NCBI GenBank assembly: GCA_021160885.1
Contig: JAGHBR010000004.1
Location: forward strand, 1-5,387
Length of the DNA: 5,387 nucleotides
Origin: Caldisericaceae bacterium
GTDB lineage: Bacteria; Calditrichota; Calditrichia; Calditrichales; Calditrichaceae
Direction of reading: 5' to 3'
Shown: positions 5,288 to 5,387 of the stretch, piece after piece
Layout: every line of letters starts with the position of its first letter
Position numbering within the stretch: position 1 is the first letter of the stretch
Notes under the pieces: generated by a model
The model's database searches: none
Told to the model about the DNA's origin: nothing
The model's input: only the letters and a program-made list of their open reading frames with translations
Made by a program: the position numbers and the translations under genes

Positions 5288-5359
5288 AAATGCCGGATTA
5301 AACATCCCCAACAAACAAGGGCCTTAATATTCGATTTACTTAGTATATCAAAAAAATAA
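5285..5359 (+). pseudogene. In-frame continuation of the two-domain thioredoxin-like gene after TAA 5285-5287
   Basis: Directly after the TAA the same frame reads 23 sense codons, beginning KCRIKHPQQTRALIF and finishing with SISKK before TAA 5357-5359. The stretch adds a cysteine and an amphipathic helix pattern that would complete the last helix of the thioredoxin-like fold, which otherwise ends too early. Since the frame is kept on both sides, one base change (for example GAA or CAA to TAA) explains the stop, not an indel. TAA ends several other genes here, so a reassigned code is unlikely. Chance continuation of an open frame for 23 codons in AT-rich DNA is possible but the composition looks protein-like. 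Confidence 0.5.
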
Positions 5360-5387
5360 ATTCTTTGTAAGACTCAATATTTTTTAA

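Noticed and set aside
5288..5387. Terminator at the end of the window
   Set aside because: Only AT-rich runs are present; I could not find a GC stem followed by a T-run.

Overview
The window is a compact, all-plus-strand gene cluster from a bacterium. It reads as an arsenic / organoarsenical (or related thiophilic metalloid) efflux locus wrapped in thiol-redox proteins. Intergenic DNA is AT-rich, most genes have AAGGAG-like ribosome binding sites, and stops are a mixture of TAA, TAG and TGA, so the code is standard. A putative exported thioredoxin next to a CcdA-type membrane electron carrier shows an envelope with its own disulfide chemistry. Taxon cannot be fixed from sequence alone; the general character would fit an AT-leaning environmental lineage such as Calditrichota or another FCB-group bacterium, but this is only an impression.

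Layout. (1) Positions 1-511: two small thioredoxin-fold proteins, the first cut by the window edge almost exactly at its active-site cysteine, the second with an intact CHRC site. (2) Positions 512-683: a 172-bp leader with a 12-bp perfect palindrome, a 12-bp stem-loop and a possible 19-codon Leu-rich mini-ORF. (3) Positions 684-4450: a tight run of five genes: an ArsP-type permease (PF03773/COG0701), an ACR3-type arsenite permease, an exported thioredoxin (CVPC), a CcdA/DsbD-beta-like six-helix electron carrier, and an ArsR-family repressor. (4) Positions 4451-5387: a 92-aa cysteine-bearing protein of unknown family (starts MGCSC), and a two-domain thioredoxin/glutaredoxin-like protein whose first domain has lost both active-site cysteines and whose second has a CxxS site. 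That last frame stops at TAA 5285-5287 but continues in frame for 23 protein-like codons, so the gene appears to be interrupted by a single stop codon.

How they may work together (inference). ArsR senses the metalloid and represses the cluster, perhaps via the leader palindrome. ACR3 exports arsenite, and the ArsP-type permease exports trivalent organoarsenicals or a related substrate. The small cytoplasmic thioredoxin-like proteins either reduce the substrate, carry the metalloid to the permeases, or feed electrons to the CcdA-like protein, which would pass them across the membrane to the exported thioredoxin. No ArsC arsenate reductase, ArsM methyltransferase, ArsA ATPase or ArsD chaperone lies in the window, so the thioredoxin-like proteins are candidates for filling one of those jobs.
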